Shown: positions 1 through 13,734, counted from the stretch's first letter. The stretch is DNA of 64,000 bases from Microvelia longipes (GCA_018340805.1 JACMZG010001914.1:24091353-24155352); one strand, 5' to 3'. Notes: a model not told the origin generated them from the letters alone. Made by a program: numbers and translations.

Positions 1-11
1 CTGTCCAGTGG

Positions 12-1787
12 TTGATTTGGGAAGAACGTCGAAACAATATTGATATTATTCATGCTGCCAAAAGTAAAGAAGCTATAGTGGCTGGTGTAAAAGTTGACGG
101 GTATTGTAAACACACTAATCAAGTGTTTGAATTTCACGGGTGCTTTTATCATGGATGCCCGAGATGTATTCGGTACAATAGAAAGGAGTCCGTTCATGAT
201 GACCCAATGGATACAATGGAGAACCGTTTTATTAGTACTAATATGAAAGTAGAACGTTTAAGAAGTAAAGGTTATGACGTCATTGAAAAATGGGAATGTG
301 ACTTTAGGAAAGAAGTGGAAGAAGATTCTAGTATCAGAAAGTACATTAGCACACACCCTCTGGTTACAAATTTACCTCTTAATCCTAGGGACAGTTTTTA
401 TGGAGGTCGAACAGGTGCTACTAAACATATTACAAGTTAAAGAAAACGAAAAGATAAAATATGTAGACGTGTGTTCGTTATATCCTTGGGTGAATAAATT
501 CGGTAAATACCCCGTGGGTCACCCAGAAATTTACGTCGGTGATGTTAAATGTCGTCAACTAAATTTAAATTGTACAGAAGGTCTAATTAAATGTAAAATA
601 TTACCGCCGCAAGACTTGTATCACCCTGTATTACCAATGAAATGTAACGGTAGGTTAATGTTTTCGCTTTGTCGCTCCTGTACTGAAGGATTAAAGAAAA
701 AATGTGATCATAGTGTGGAAGAGAGAGCCATAACAGGGACATGGGTCATAGACGAAGTTAGAAAAGCCATAAAAAAGGATATCACGTTGTACATATTTAT
801 GAAATATGGAAGTATGAAACTATTCAGTGCAACAAAGATACCGAGGGGCTCTTTACTGGTTTTATAAACAAATTTTTAAGGATTAAGCAACAGGCTTCCC
901 GGCTGGCCTCTTCACTGTTCAAAATCAAGAATCGAAAAACCAGTATATTGAAGAATATTTAGAAAAGGAGGGTGTTAAACTTAATCCTGATGAAATAGAA
1001 TTTAATCCTGGCTTAAGACTGTTGGGTAAAAGCTTAATCACTAGCTTTTGGGGTAAGTTGGGTCAAAGAGAAAATCAACCAAAATGTACGATTGTTAACA
1101 ATTCGGAGGATTTTTTTAAAATCATGTCGGATACAGCTATTCAAGTGAAATAATATAACACTGATAAATGACACGACGGTGATCATTAACTGGGAATACA
1201 AAGAAGAATGTTTCAATGTTCTTCCTACAGTAAATGTTGTTTTGGCAGCTTACACAACTGCCCAAGCAAGATTAAAACTCTACGACTATTTGGACAAGCT
1301 AGATGATCGGGTGGTATATTTTGATACAGATTGTACATATACATTTCTCAACCAGGAAAATATGAAGTTCCAGTAGGTAGCTTCTTAGGGATATGACGGA
1401 TGAACTAGAAGTTTACGGAAAAGGAAGCTATATTTAAAGAGTTTGTATCTGGTGGGCCGAAGAAACTACGCTTATAAAGTTTACAGTCCTCAAAATAACT
1501 CGTATCACACTGTTTGTAAAGTCAAAGGGATAACTATAAACTATGAGACATCAAAAGATGTCAACTTTGAAAAAATGAGAGACATGGTACTGAAAGATGA
1601 ACCCCAAAGTATATTTGTACTAAGCAAATAAGAAGAACCAAAACTCATGAAGTTGTCACTGTAAATGGGCAGAAGATATTTCAACTTAACTTTAGGAAAA
1701 GAAAACTATTAGATAATTATGACTCTGTGCCTTGGGGGTACAAAAAAAGAAAATTAGATGTAAGTGAAATTAAAGTTTGTAACTCCT
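12..1787 (+). pseudogene. Decayed Polinton/Maverick-type family B DNA polymerase (3' part)
   Basis: This is the C-terminal part of a protein-primed family B DNA polymerase of the type carried by Polinton/Maverick elements and related linear genetic elements. In the first open block (12-440) the FEFHGCFYHGCPRC segment is diagnostic. A palm motif A (DVCSLYP) follows near 470-490 in another frame. A motif-B-like stretch (KSLITSFWGK) is near 1030-1060, and the motif-C position reads YFDTDC near 1318-1335. The tail near 1630-1787 ends shortly after a PWGYKKRK stretch, typical of the family C-terminus. The reading frame changes at about 430, 870, 1150, 1375 and 1630, so it cannot make one protein. 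The 5' half lies outside the window. No neighbouring Polinton integrase, ATPase or capsid gene is seen. It could instead derive from a related integrated virus or linear plasmid; the sequence does not decide. Confidence 0.8.
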
Positions 1788-2160
1788 AAAAATGTATTTA
1801 TGTAAATAAAATAATTAAAACCTTGTACTTAACTTGTGTTTTTAACCTTCAAACCTAAAATACAATAGGAAATGAAAGAAAACAATTCTTAATAAAAATA
1901 ATTTACTAAAATACAATAACCTAAACATAAACAAATAAAGTGTTTAAGTAGATTAAATGAGTGGGTGAGTACGAAGTATGTAGAGTGGAGTGTAGTTGTG
2001 GCGCATGCGCCCTCTATCTCTTACTACCAAATAGGATGTACACACAACCGTATGTACTCTACAGACGAATTATGCTGAAGGAGATAAGGGACTTGGCTAA
2101 GAACTCTATCTGCTTAATATTTCACATGATAGAAGAAGAAATTATATACTAATTGGACCA
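1788..2160. other. AT-rich gap after the polymerase relic
   Basis: Low-complexity AT-rich sequence with several AATAAA-like hexamers, probably the untranslated 3' flank of the decayed polymerase. The 63-codon open frame at 1961-2152 has no recognisable domain and is not called. Confidence 0.3.
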
Positions 2161-2164
2161 AAGA

Positions 2165-3560
2165 AAGTAGTTGGGGGGGGGGGGGGGTGTATTATTATTA
2201 AGACCTAAACCACCAAGGGGTGTTGTGATTGGAGAAGGAGGATGGGGGGGGGGGGTAGTAATCATGAGAACATGGGTATCATAATGGGGGGTACTGTAAA
2301 AGTCATAAGAATCTAGCAAAAAGTATTTAGAGGAGGCAATCCTGCTCTCCCCATATGGAGTCGCACTTATGACAGTTTTCCTAGTATCTTGTCATATTTG
2401 CTACTCAAATCAAATAAGTCACGCCTAAAAAGTAAAGTTTTGATGACCCTAAAGGCTTATGGTATTCGAAAAACTATGGCTATAACTTGTAATAAATAAG
2501 AAGCTAGAAAGCTGATCAAGAAGTTATTCACAGGTAGCAAGTATTTTAGAGGGTGTGCTCTAGAAAAAGGAGTGGGGGTATTATAACTGAAAACTAAACA
2601 TGACGCAAGAATTTTGGGTAAGAAATATGTTTAACCCCATATAATAGAGGTATCAGGTGAAAAAATTTAGACCAGAAATCTGGTCTGAAGTAGATTGTGT
2701 GGGTAGTATGGTTACAAAGTAGCCACCCGACCTGCGTTATGGGTGGGGTGGGCTCTGCAAGACATATTAAATCTGGTCATAAGTAGAAGAAGGATAAAAT
2801 AAAATAAATGTCCGTTTTAAGGCCTTTCGACCCATCAGGGTATGCACTCTGCAGAAACCACCTCAGGTGGATTGCATCTACTATCCGCTAAGAATTAATT
2901 AAAGTTGGCGAAATCTGTCAATTAGAAATACCATTTATATAATCTTAGCAGTGGCTGCGAACCCGAGTCCTCCTGCATACAAGTCGCGTACTATAACGAT
3001 CACGACCACGGAGGTAGATGAACCGGATATTATGTTTTGAAAAATAAACACGCAGCAAGGGTGAGGAGTGGGGAGGCTCTTCGTTAGGTAAACTCATACG
3101 ATAGGGGTATAAGATGAAAAATTAGACTAAAACCAGGTCTTAAGTAGAGAGAGTGGAGGGGGGGGGGATTATAACTGAAAACTAATATGGAGCAAGAGTT
3201 GAGGAGAGGGGTGGGTCATCGTTAAATAAACTCGTACGGTATCAGTCGAAAAATCTGTTCTTAAGTAAAGGGGTGGGTGGGTGTTGTAAGAGTTGTGGGG
3301 AGTGGTGGGATCTACATGAAATATCATAATAAGGTAGGTAAATACAGGGAGAGACGAAATTTAGATAAGTCTAGTGTACGAGCATAATACATCGAAAAGG
3401 GGAAGGGGTACATAGTAAGGGTAGAGGGTGTTCAAGGAAGTAGCCCTCCATGTATACCTAACGATATACCGATCAAGGATGATCAATTCACAATGCTTCT
3501 AGGTAAGGGGGCGTGGCCTAGGGGAGGAGTGGGGGTGCTCCAAGTCGCTGCTTTACCTAC
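2165..3560. repeat. G-rich block with degenerate repeats of about 120 bp
   Basis: Plus-strand G tracts (14 G near 2168, about 10 near 2245, 9 near 3160) recur among diverged copies of a unit. Each unit carries an aactgaaaacta segment, a gcaagagt-type segment, an aaactcatacg-type segment and a gaccagg-tcttaagtag segment. Copies start near 2585, 3035 and 3170. A SINE interrupts the block. The strong G/C strand asymmetry sets it apart from the rest of the window. No gene is seen. Confidence 0.5.
2818..3024 (-). repeat. tRNA-derived SINE, copy 1
   Basis: On the minus strand the element starts with an A-box-like segment (TCCGTGGTCGTGATCG) and has a B box (GGGTTCGCAGCC) about 50 nt later. Its body reads CACCTGAGGTGGTTTCTGC and then CCCTGATGGGTCGAAAGGCC, followed by a TTTATTTTATTTTA tail. 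The same body is present at 58988-59245, so this is one SINE family with two copies in opposite orientations. RNA polymerase III transcription is inferred from the boxes only. Confidence 0.75.
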
Positions 3561-3849
3561 TCATTGGTACCTATCGTTAATAAATTGTAATATCCGGGTT
3601 CCTCATTTATATCTATACGATAACGAGTAAAAGTATAAATTCATATAATTACTGTTTGTTTTGTTTTTATTGGGCTTGCATTATGATGTTATTTATCTCT
3701 CAAGTATTGCTATTTTGTATTTCTAAATAAACATGAGGCCCCTAGTTATAAAAGGCGGAGTGTTATACTTCGTCTATTTTAGGTCATACAATTTAAATGC
3801 AAAACTGCCAGAATTTCCCCCCAAAAAATAATTGTCATTTTTTATTGCA

Positions 3850-4745
3850 CCATCGTCGACGTCTTTTAGCCTGAAAAGGCTAAAAGTCATCAAATGAGTC
3901 GTTCTTCAAAAGATTGTTATTCAATCGAAACGTTTAAATATCTTTATCTTTCTCTTGTCCGTCCTAGTCTTGAATACGCTTCTCCAGTGTGGTCTCCTCA
4001 TCAAACGACTTATAAAGAAAAGTTGGCTTCTATATATTTGAAATTTCTTAGAATGTGCTGTTATCGTCTTGGGTTGGATTATACTAATATTTCATATCTT
4101 GAAATTCAATATTTTCTTAATCTCACGCCTCTTCTGTTCACCACTCTTCTCTTGATCTCTCCTCCTTCCTCTATCGTTTAATAAATTATTTTGTCGATTG
4201 TCCTCTTCTCTCTTCCTTAATTTCCTACAATAAACTGTACTCAATAAATCCTCGAAATCAATATATTTTTTACACCCCTTTCCTTCGAACAAACTATATT
4301 TTTAACTCTCCTATTTCTCGTATGATGCGCTTAGCTAAATCTATTTCGAATCCTGGTATTATTTTCTCCTTTTCTATTTCTAAATTCAAATATTTTGTAT
4401 CTTCTCAACTAAAATAGTGTAGTGAGTTTAACTTTTGTTTTGATTATTTATGTTCATTTTGTTTAATTACTACAGCTCTTTTTATTTAGTTAAATACTCC
4501 TATTTTATTTTTGTGTGTTATTGTGTATTTTTTTTTCTTTTCCTTAATATACTTTTACTGAATTTTGTCTGTCTGTAATATTTTATTTTTATTATTATTT
4601 TATATGTATAGATGAAAGTTAAATATGAGCATGCAATTCTTAAAGCCCTACTGGGCAACCACAGTCCATGACTGATTTGCATGTTATAATTATGTTACAT
4701 TATTATGTATTGTATTAATCTCTAAAAAAAAGCAATAAATGGTTA
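3850..4745 (+). pseudogene. Non-LTR retrotransposon 3' end (reverse transcriptase tail)
   Basis: The frame at 3894-4181 encodes a SLVRPSLEYASPVWSPHQ segment followed by KFLRMCCYRLG. This is the thumb-side signature just C-terminal to the reverse transcriptase domain in Jockey/CR1-like non-LTR elements. Coding similarity fades by about 4415 and an AT-rich 3' UTR follows. It ends in an ATTCT-type short repeat near 4743-4762, the sort of tail such elements leave. The catalytic RT core and endonuclease are absent, as expected for 5' truncation. Confidence 0.75.
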
Positions 4746-4759
4746 TTCTATTCTATTCT

Positions 4760-4950
4760 ATGTATAGATGAATGTGTATATATGTGTGTGTTTGTATGTA
4801 TGTGTATGAATGTATTTATATGTGTGTATGTATGTGTGTGTATATATATGTATGTGTGCATTTATAAGTATGTGTGTGTATATTTGTGTGGATGTATGTA
4901 TGTATATGTGTGTATTTTATATGTTTATGTATATATATATATATATATTT
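4760..4950. repeat. TATG/TGTA-rich microsatellite
   Basis: Imperfect runs of TGTATG, TGTGTA and finally (TA)n. The open frames rich in Y, I, C and V across it are translation of the repeat and are not genes. Confidence 0.85.
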
Positions 4951-5059
4951 ATTATTCTATTATTAACTTTCCTATATTATATTCTACATATATTTTATTT
5001 TATTTTATTAATGTACTCATTGTTTGATTTATTTATATGCTTCTTAAGATTTCTTTTTG

Positions 5060-5425
5060 TAATGTTATTATTTATGTTTAGTTTTTTTTGTTTAACTCCT
5101 CTTTTTAAACAATGTATTTTTCTTTCAAACTTTGTAAATTGGGCTATGTGGCCTGTTTGTAACTAATAAAGAAATAAAGAAAATGCCATTGGCTCATATT
5201 ATTTTGTTTTTATTTCTGTTATCACCTTCTCTATCATTTTTTATGTATATATTTTTCAATCAATATGTTCATCTTTTACTTTTTTTCCTGTATTAATTGT
5301 AAGATATCATTTTTGTTTTTAAACTTATTTCAATGTATTTTGTTTAATGTACTGTGTTTAAGTTTTAAATATTTTTGTAAAATGGCTCAAGCCGTCAGTT
5401 ATAAATAAATAAATAATAACTAATA
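5060..5425 (+). repeat. Two further non-LTR retrotransposon 3' tails
   Basis: One ends with a TTTGTAACTAATAAAGAAAT-type tail near 5157-5180. A second ends with ATGGCTCAAGCCGTCAG then (AAATA)n near 5381-5420. Both look like 3' termini of dead-on-arrival non-LTR insertions, stacked just upstream of the first recognised ClC exon. No coding sequence survives in them. Confidence 0.5.
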
Positions 5426-5446
5426 GATGAATCCCACTGTTGGCAG

Positions 5447-8400
5447 GTAGAATATGGTTGTATAGAGATTTAGCTATTCATCCAGTAGCTCAGTATTTTG
5501 CCTGGATCTCACTACCAGTGTTTCTTATTCTTTTTTCTGCAGGATTTGTACATATAGTTGCGCCACAGTCTATTGGTAAGCAATGTGCAATCACATATTG
5601 TATGTTATCAGGGATCTTTTGCTAAAAACTGTCAGAGTGTCGAAGCTGTTAAGTAGGTTACAATATCAATAATTTGAACTGCGTAAGCTTCCGCGGTTAT
5701 TGGCATGAAGATTAAAGTTTTCCAGTGGAGACCGCGTTAATGTTGATGAAGAATCCAACGTTTTGCTTTCACTGTGGGGGGCATCTTCAGGGATGTAGGG
5801 CATCATGAAAAAACACAATTCTTCAAGGGACAAGGTCAGAGAGAGGTAAAAATAGGGAGACCTTTGTCTCCAATCTTCTCAAATTTGTAGAACATTGTGT
5901 TTTCATCCATGATGTCCTACATCCCTGAAGATGCCCCTCACAGTGGAAGCAAAACGTCGGATTCTTCATCAACATTGACGCGGTCTCCACCGGAAGACCT
6001 TAATCTTCATCAATATTCTACTTGGAATAGCAAATGCTGACATAAATGTCCCATTGATTTATCGTTGGATAAATCAATATCCAACCACTATGAGATCTCA
6101 ACAGTTTTTAGGAACTGATCTTGTGTAAAATATTAGTTTCTTTATAGTAAGTTAAAATAAGAGCCCTTAGGCTTCTTGTCTGCTGTTTGGCTTTGGACCT
6201 GGGGGCCGCTTTGCCATTGTTATTGTCCTGTATTTGTTTCTCGTAATACTAGTTTTTGTAAGTGGCATACTACCACAATATTAGCAAATTTCCACTTTTA
6301 GTCACTAACCACGGTTAGTGGTTAACCGTGGGTATTCTACCTAAGAATAAAGGTCTCTCCGCAGTCAAAAATTTTAAATTTAAAAAAATACATTAAAGAT
6401 TTTAAAATTATGTATGTCAAACGAAAAGTCATCAACACTTACGCTTATACATTTTTTTGACTTAGATATGTTTTTGATTTATACAGTAGCATAAGTGTAA
6501 TAAGTTTCAGCTCGATCCAATAAGTTTTCCATTAATTCCTTTTCTCTTTTTTCAGGTTCGGGTATTCCAGAAATGAAGACTATTTTAAGGGGTGTTGCTC
6601 TTAAAGAATATTTAACTTTTAGGACAATGATCGCTAAAGTGATCGGACTAACTGCAACTTTAGGTAGTGGACTCCCTCTCGGGAAAGAGGTGTGGTATTT
6701 TAAGTATATTTTCTTAGAACAACTCAGTAAACCTACAGAGGGTACTAAAAACCAAATATATCTGTTAACAAAAATATATCTATACATATATCTACATAAC
6801 AAGTTATATTAATGCAACAAAAACATGAAATGAGCATTTAACAATTGTCATTTTTAGAGTATCTTTATTCATAACACCACTTCTCATTTATTTTTTTTTT
6901 TGACCTGATTTAAAGGACGTATAAAAAATCTACTTCTAAAATCTGTTGAAATCTCATAACTTTTGGGAATGGAGTCAAAATCATAGATTTAACATAAAAG
7001 ATAATTTTATTCTATTTAACATAAAATTGAGCTAAACCCCGTTATTTTGTAATAAATAAATAAAAGAATCATATTAAGTGATAGGTTTTATATTATTAAA
7101 AAAATCCTCACTTATTTATTTACACATTTAGTCCAAAGAATATATAGATAAAGAAAGAATGTCTTGGGATTTATTATTTCCGACAAGTAAAAGGTTAGTT
7201 CCGTAGCCAGTTAAGAAGAGCGCTAGTATTTAATTTGATAGTTTCCCATGCAAACTACGAGAATGCGCCACTGTTGTCTCGTTTTCAGAAAACTACTCCT
7301 GACTGTTTGCCAATTTTTTTATAAATAATAACAGTCAATTTCAAGTAGATACTCGTATCACTAATATGGTAATAAAGAACGATATGATTCTAACTTAAAA
7401 AAGTGGGAAGAATTTTCTGGTAAGAAGAGTTAGTTCCAGAGCTGCCGCTAGATGCCAGCACAGAAATAAATATATTATTTTATTTAATCTATTTTTTCTC
7501 CTCTTAAAATAATCCTAATTTACTCATTCAATTTATTTTAAATAAAGTATTGGATTTTGTGACTCCAGGGTCCTTTTGTACATATTGCTAGCATAGCAGC
7601 AACTTTACTTTCAAAACTAGTCACTTCCTTTCAAGGAATTTATGAAAATGAATCTAGGAATAATGAAATGTTAGCAGCTGCTTGTGCTGTTGGAGTTGCA
7701 AGCTGCTTCGGAGCTCCAATTGGAGGTATTCTTATTGATTATTGTTTTTTCATTTGATATTAAACTAGACTCTATTTTAAAATTAAAGGAAAACAGCTTT
7801 AAAAGTGAATTTTATTGTTAATGGATTTAGTTACTATTGACAATTACAGTTTATTACAAACATTATATAGTAAAGTAGGATACCCCCTATAGAGGGTTTA
7901 TCAAATTGAAATGTCAATATAAACAGCTCAAGGATTTTGAATAAAGGAGATGACGCATTAAGGAACTTTTCTGACCCCATGGACGTTGTAAAAGATAAAG
8001 AAATACTAGCGAATTTACCTTCCTATGGTAATACAAAAAAAAGGCCAAACGCAGGTTGTGTAACAATGATAAGTCAAGTTTGCTCCTCAATTCTCTTCTG
8101 TGCATGTTAGTTGTGAGTTTAGTAGGAGATTTTGTCAAATCTCCTATATAGTTACGGGATTGATTGGAAAATGTAGACTTTATCATACCCCTTATCACCA
8201 GTCAGTGCTACCAACTTTAAGAATTTAGTCCAGATGTCTATTGCAGGGAGATATTCTACTGACAATTTGAAGAAAAATGGCCCTATAAATTTTAGTCCAA
8301 CTTTTAACCCTTGTGAGTATAATTCCTTATGAGTGGTTAGGCAAGTCTGATAAAAATTTTCTGGAAATGACAATACATACCCTCAATAAATAATTGTCAA

Positions 8401-8694
8401 GCAATATTTTTGCCATTGTTAAAAATCTTAAAAAATATAAATAAATTTTCTAATTTAATTACCATACTAAAAATAAATCTGTGCCCTAAATTGATTCCCA
8501 TAATTAAAAATTAAGTATTATTAAATATCCTGTAATTGTTTTATGTATTTTAAATTGTATTTTTAAAGGTGTATTATTTAGCATAGAAGTAACAACAGCG
8601 TATTTTGCAATCAGAAATTATTGGAGAGGTTTCTTCACAGCTGTTTGTGGTGCTACTGTTTTTAAATTATTAGCAGTCTGGTTTAAAAATGAAG
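5447..8694 (+). CDS. ClC-a: ClC exons 1-4: early helices, GSGIPE and GKEGP filter motifs
   Basis: Exon 1 (5447-5575) encodes [10 protein letters not shown] and a hydrophobic helix and ends in phase 1. Exon 2 (6556-6689) supplies GSGIPEMK and ends exactly after the gating glutamate (GKE). Exon 3 (7569-7725) opens with GPFVH and ends in APIGG. Exon 4 (8569-8694) encodes VLFSIEV and the WRGFF helix. The selectivity filter is therefore split by an intron between E and G of GKEGP. Splice sites are canonical; the acceptor of exon 4 is taaag. Confidence 0.92.
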
Positions 8695-11600
8695 GTAAAT
8701 ATTAATTTTCTACACTCCTAAGATTAACCTTAGAACGCTCATCCATGTGAATTTTATGTATGTATTTGAAATATGACTTTTCAATAGTAATTTTCAAAAA
8801 AGATTAATTAATTTCTAAAATTAATTAAATTAAATTTTAATTTAATTTACTATTTAATTTTCTTTTCAGAAAATCAATTTCTGAAATGATAAATGAAACA
8901 AGGAGTTTCATTTTACATTTTTTATCATGACAAAAAATAAATTTATTTTTTTAATCAGGTTTTATACATTTTTTCTCTTTTTTTTAATTCCCACTTTCAT
9001 TCTAATGACCCTTCTTCAATTTTTTCTTAATTTATTACTTTTCTTCATTTATAACGTCGGTATAAATGAAAAAAAATCCGAAACCGGGATGTCACCAGAA
9101 TTATCAGTTGCAGGTGTTTTTAAGGCCTCCTGAGTGGTTTTTTCAAAGTTGTCTGTCTGTATGTGTGTGAGTCTGTTATCATCGCCCAGTGTATTTATGC
9201 TAGAGAGTTGCACCGCTGCAGTTGTGCTATTAATTCGAAAAATCATAAAACTCGAAAATTATGCGATCCGATTAAAATTAGGCACGCATGTAGCCACGTA
9301 TAAGACTAACATACGTGCTAAGTTTCATTTCATTATCAGCATTAGTTCAATTTTTGTCGAATGATTTGTATACGTTTTTTTTTAAAATTGTAAAAAATCG
9401 GAAAATAATCCAATTGAGTTGAAATTTGGTAAAAGTTTATCCCTTGACGTAATAAATAAGTGTAATAAGTTTTGTTGTAATACAACAAGTCTATCTATGA
9501 TTTTTGGTGGATCATACAAGTTAAGCAGCATCGAGCGTGGTCAGTGCCTGAATAAATTACCACTGGGAATGAAACGAATGTATTTACTATCTAAGGACGA
9601 GCAAAGCGAGTCGCATTATAAATGAAGACGTGTTACAGCATAAATGTAACGTCTTGTATTTCTGAGGACGAGCAAAGCTTGCCAGAAGCTGGGAGGGTGA
9701 GCGTAGCGAATTTCAATTTTTTTCGTACCCATTTTTTTTATTATATTACAATTTACTAGTGTAATTTTAAAAATTGTTGAAATTTAAAAAATTCAAAACT
9801 TTATTGTTTTGTTTAAAATGAAGATATGTATACGACAGACACATAGTCATTAAAAAATTTGTTGCCACTCACGGACTTATTCCAGTGGGATTTCACATCT
9901 TATTATATATGTATAATATGTCTCTGTGTATTTTTAAAATAATAACTTTTTAAATAAAAATTTATTAAATAATATATATTTTTAAAATATTATGACGAAT
10001 GAAGCACTTGTTTTTGTTTGATTATTTTGCTTCTAATAATTAGTTCCTTCACAAATTGTGTCAACTATTCATGTTTTGCAAAACACAGTAGAATCAAATG
10101 ATATCAAGTTCCTTTTTAAATGTTTTTTTTTCTTTTTTAGATAGTCTTAAAGCTTATTTTCAAACTAATTTTACTATGGATTTTCCATTTGATCCTCAAG
10201 AGCTTGTAGTCTTTTCACTAATGGGGTAAGATAGTTTTCATAAATATATTTGATTTAATATCTGCAGCACAGATTTGCAACTATCAAGTAGTTTTAAATG
10301 CTAGGCATTGTGGTGGTTTTTTTGAACCACATTGAGTTAAAAACTGGTAGGATTGCAAACATCTTTTACAAACAAAAAGTTTCCTTGTTCTAAACTTGGC
10401 AACATTGATTGGTTATTCTTTTGTATAAAAAAATGTGTTTAAAACAAATATTTCTTTTAAAAAAGTTACATATGATTTCTACAAGTTTGTAAAATAATTA
10501 AGAAGTCTTTGCTTTATTAGTAAAAGGAGATGCCTGGTAACGTTTATACCTCTATGAAGTCACCTCAATTAAATTAGGGTAATTAGTTTTGGCATTGTTG
10601 GTAGTAGAGCATTTTCAACTTGGTTTAGTTTTATTTTTCCTCATTCATACCATAGATTCTTTGGAAAGTGTTGAGTTTGCCAAAAAAAAATCCAAAACCT
10701 GGATTTCATCTGAATTATCTCTTCCAGGTGTTTTTAAAACATCCTGAGCATATAGTAATATAGTTAAAACTAATCAGTGATCCTGAGTAGTTTTCACCAA
10801 GAGTTTCTGTCTGTAAGTGTAATATTATAGTCCATGAGACAAGCATAAAAAATGTGACTCATTTTGTACTACTTCGAACCAAATTTTTCTGAAAATACAC
10901 CTTAAATTATGAAGGAAAAATATAGTCTGGCTATCCATAGTAGAGCCCTTCGTATGAATGCACTCTCACAAAACCAAGAAAATCGCACAAATTTCAGTTT
11001 TCTTGTAATAAGTGGTTCCTGTAGGTCGAGGGCAAAACATGAAGACAACTTTTTTGGTGATACAATTTCCTATGAAACAAGTGTATTTTCGTCAAAATCA
11101 GATAATACAACTTAAGTTATGACATTTGTTAAATGGCCAAAAAATGCACAAAAAGCCAACATTTTTCAAAAAAAAATTTGCTGACTGCATAAATTAAAAT
11201 TTTTTTCAGTGTTTTTGAAAGAGCCAGAACTTTGGTTGCAGTTGTCCAATTTCGATTATTAAACAATCGTTTTACAGAAAATTTTATCACCTTTAAAAAA
11301 TGTTCTCTTTCATGTTTTGCACACAACCACAGGGGAGCCACATATTTCAAGAAAACTGAAATTCGTGCGATTTCATAAAAGTTTGAGCATGAGCAATCAT
11401 ATGAACAGCTCCACTCTGGATATGAACTTTTTTCTTCATAATTTAAGGTATATTTTCAAAAAAATTTGGCTTGAGTACAAAATGAGTCACATTTTTTCAG
11501 GTCTGGGTTATTATGTTATATAACATTATTTTTAATCAATGGTTTGCTTTAATAAGCAATAAAATACTTAATATTAATAGTTGTATTAAATCTAAGACAA

Positions 11601-13734
11601 CTTCAAGTTAAAACAAAAGTTAAAAGTTAAACCCATAAGTCAATTTCTGAAAGATGTTCTCTTGAATATTGTCTCTATTCCTTTTAAAATGTGCATTGTC
11701 CTTAATTATTAATTTCAAAATTATCTGATGAAATATTTCTTCCTTATTGCAGGGTTGTTTCTGGATTAGGAGGAGCATTCTATGTTTGGTCTCACAGACA
11801 GTATGTTCTGTTCATGAGGAAAAATAAAAAGATGAATGCATTCCTTCAAAAGAAGTACGTGAGTATTTTTCCTTTCATTCTTACTCTTACCTCTTAACTT
11901 TTTTATTTAAGGACCAGCTGCGCTACCTTTTTGAGAATTGTCGAATTGCTGAGCAAGTCGACTATCATCATGATATGATGAGTCAAACCACTTCTGATTT
12001 TCAATATTATATTTAGTACCTCACTTTTTTTTAGACTAAAGGATTCTAGATTCATTTTACAGGCTTCATATGGCGTATGGCAAATTTAGTACCATTTTGT
12101 TAAAAAAAACTGTGGCCTAAGTTTGGGAAATATAAAAAAAATGGTTTGATAAAAATAGAGTTCTATAACTTCACTAGGAAAGAAACACAATGGTGTAGTG
12201 GTTAAGGTACACATCCAATACTCAGAATGAGTGGACTTTAAACTTCCGAGTTAATTAAGTCATAGGTTCAATCCCAGCACTGGCCTCTGGGGTTTTTATG
12301 AGAGGGATACAAATTCTGTAAAGCCGGTGGTCTCGAGCCTGTGTGATGTCAGGTACTCATTAAAGATCCCTTATCCTAAATGAAACTGGGTATAGGCAAA
12401 ATTTAGGACCCTCACAGTAGATTCGTTTTAATAATATAGTGTGTCTGCCTAGTGTTTTAAAGTGTATAGAGGTTTAGTTTAACAGTGATGGCACGTGTCG
12501 TTCCTAGTTATCAAAAGACTATATGAGTCAGTGAAAATAAGTATAATTGCTTGTAAAAGCATGAGAGGAACCATAGAAATGCATGGCTCTTCTGTCTAGA
12601 TTAGATGAAATATACCTACACTTGAAATTAAAAGGAGTAGAACACTATCTTATGGAGCTGGAAAAAAGGGCCCAATAACTTAGCCTACTAGCCTGGTAGT
12701 TACTACCACTCCCCCATATTAATACTACTTATTACCAATAAGTAGGTAATAATATTAATAATAATAATTACTAAACCAGGTCAATAGGTGAACATTATGA
12801 AGTAGAAACAAGATAAGATAACATGTTGAATAATCCAAGGTCCAGTTCATTTATTCTTCAATCTCTCATTAAAGTAGAGCACACGGTTATAACCAGTTGA
12901 CAGTATGGGAAAATAGTATTGAGAAACCAATGAGGTTCATCCGATATGAAATTTGTGGGCGTGGTTTAACATCCAGGACTAAACTCATTGACTCCCTTCT
13001 ATCATTTTTCACACTGCCAACTGATAACCATGTTTTTATACTATAATTGCAACTAAAACTGCATATTGTACTATGGGTTTCTTACATTGTAAACTAAACT
13101 AACTAACTAAAAATGAAACTCAAAATTAAATAAACATTAAATTTCCAGTCGATTTCTTTACCCTGGGATTGTGGTTTTGCTGACATCCTCAGTTTCATTC
13201 CCTCTTGGACTGGGCAGATACATGGCAGGAGATCTTAACACTCACGATCAGGTCTGTCAACAAAAATTATTTAATTGTCATTATATTTTTTTTTTATTTT
13301 TTCAAATTTAGTATTACACTTGACACCCGAAGTTACCTATACCAGTGGTTCTCAACCTTTTTTTACTCATACCCCATTTTAGGTTCTTAATCTTTCCATC
13401 GCCCACCTTATTATTCAAAGAGGGGGAAGGTACATTTTTTCAAAGAGTATCATGTGTGTATTGTGCATACATATGTTATGTACACAAAAGGAAGTTCATT
13501 TTAAGGATGTTACTGGCAAACCTAAAATACGGTCGGTAAACAACATAATATTTCAAGTGAGAAGTGTTTTTTTAGGCCTGTGAGCTGAATTAAAATGAAA
13601 AATAAAAACACTCTTTATTGCTCATCATCTGTCACTTTTATGTAAATATAAAGGGTATCTGATGCATAGCAAACCTCATGTGGTAGGGAAAAGTTTTGAG
13701 GTACCCTGTACCTCAATTAATATATATATATATT

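Noticed and set aside
5895..6014. Hammerhead ribozyme of a Penelope-like element
   Set aside because: CTGAAGATG and GAAGC-AAAACG pieces are suggestive, but the conserved CUGAUGA...GAAA core and three stems cannot be laid out.
9510..9570. Functional 5S rRNA gene
   Set aside because: Only about nucleotides 37-105 are matched, with many changes, inside a dispersed repeat; the 5' third and a proper terminator are missing.
12188..12275. tRNA gene
   Set aside because: A and B boxes are present but no cloverleaf can be drawn and the body continues as a SINE.
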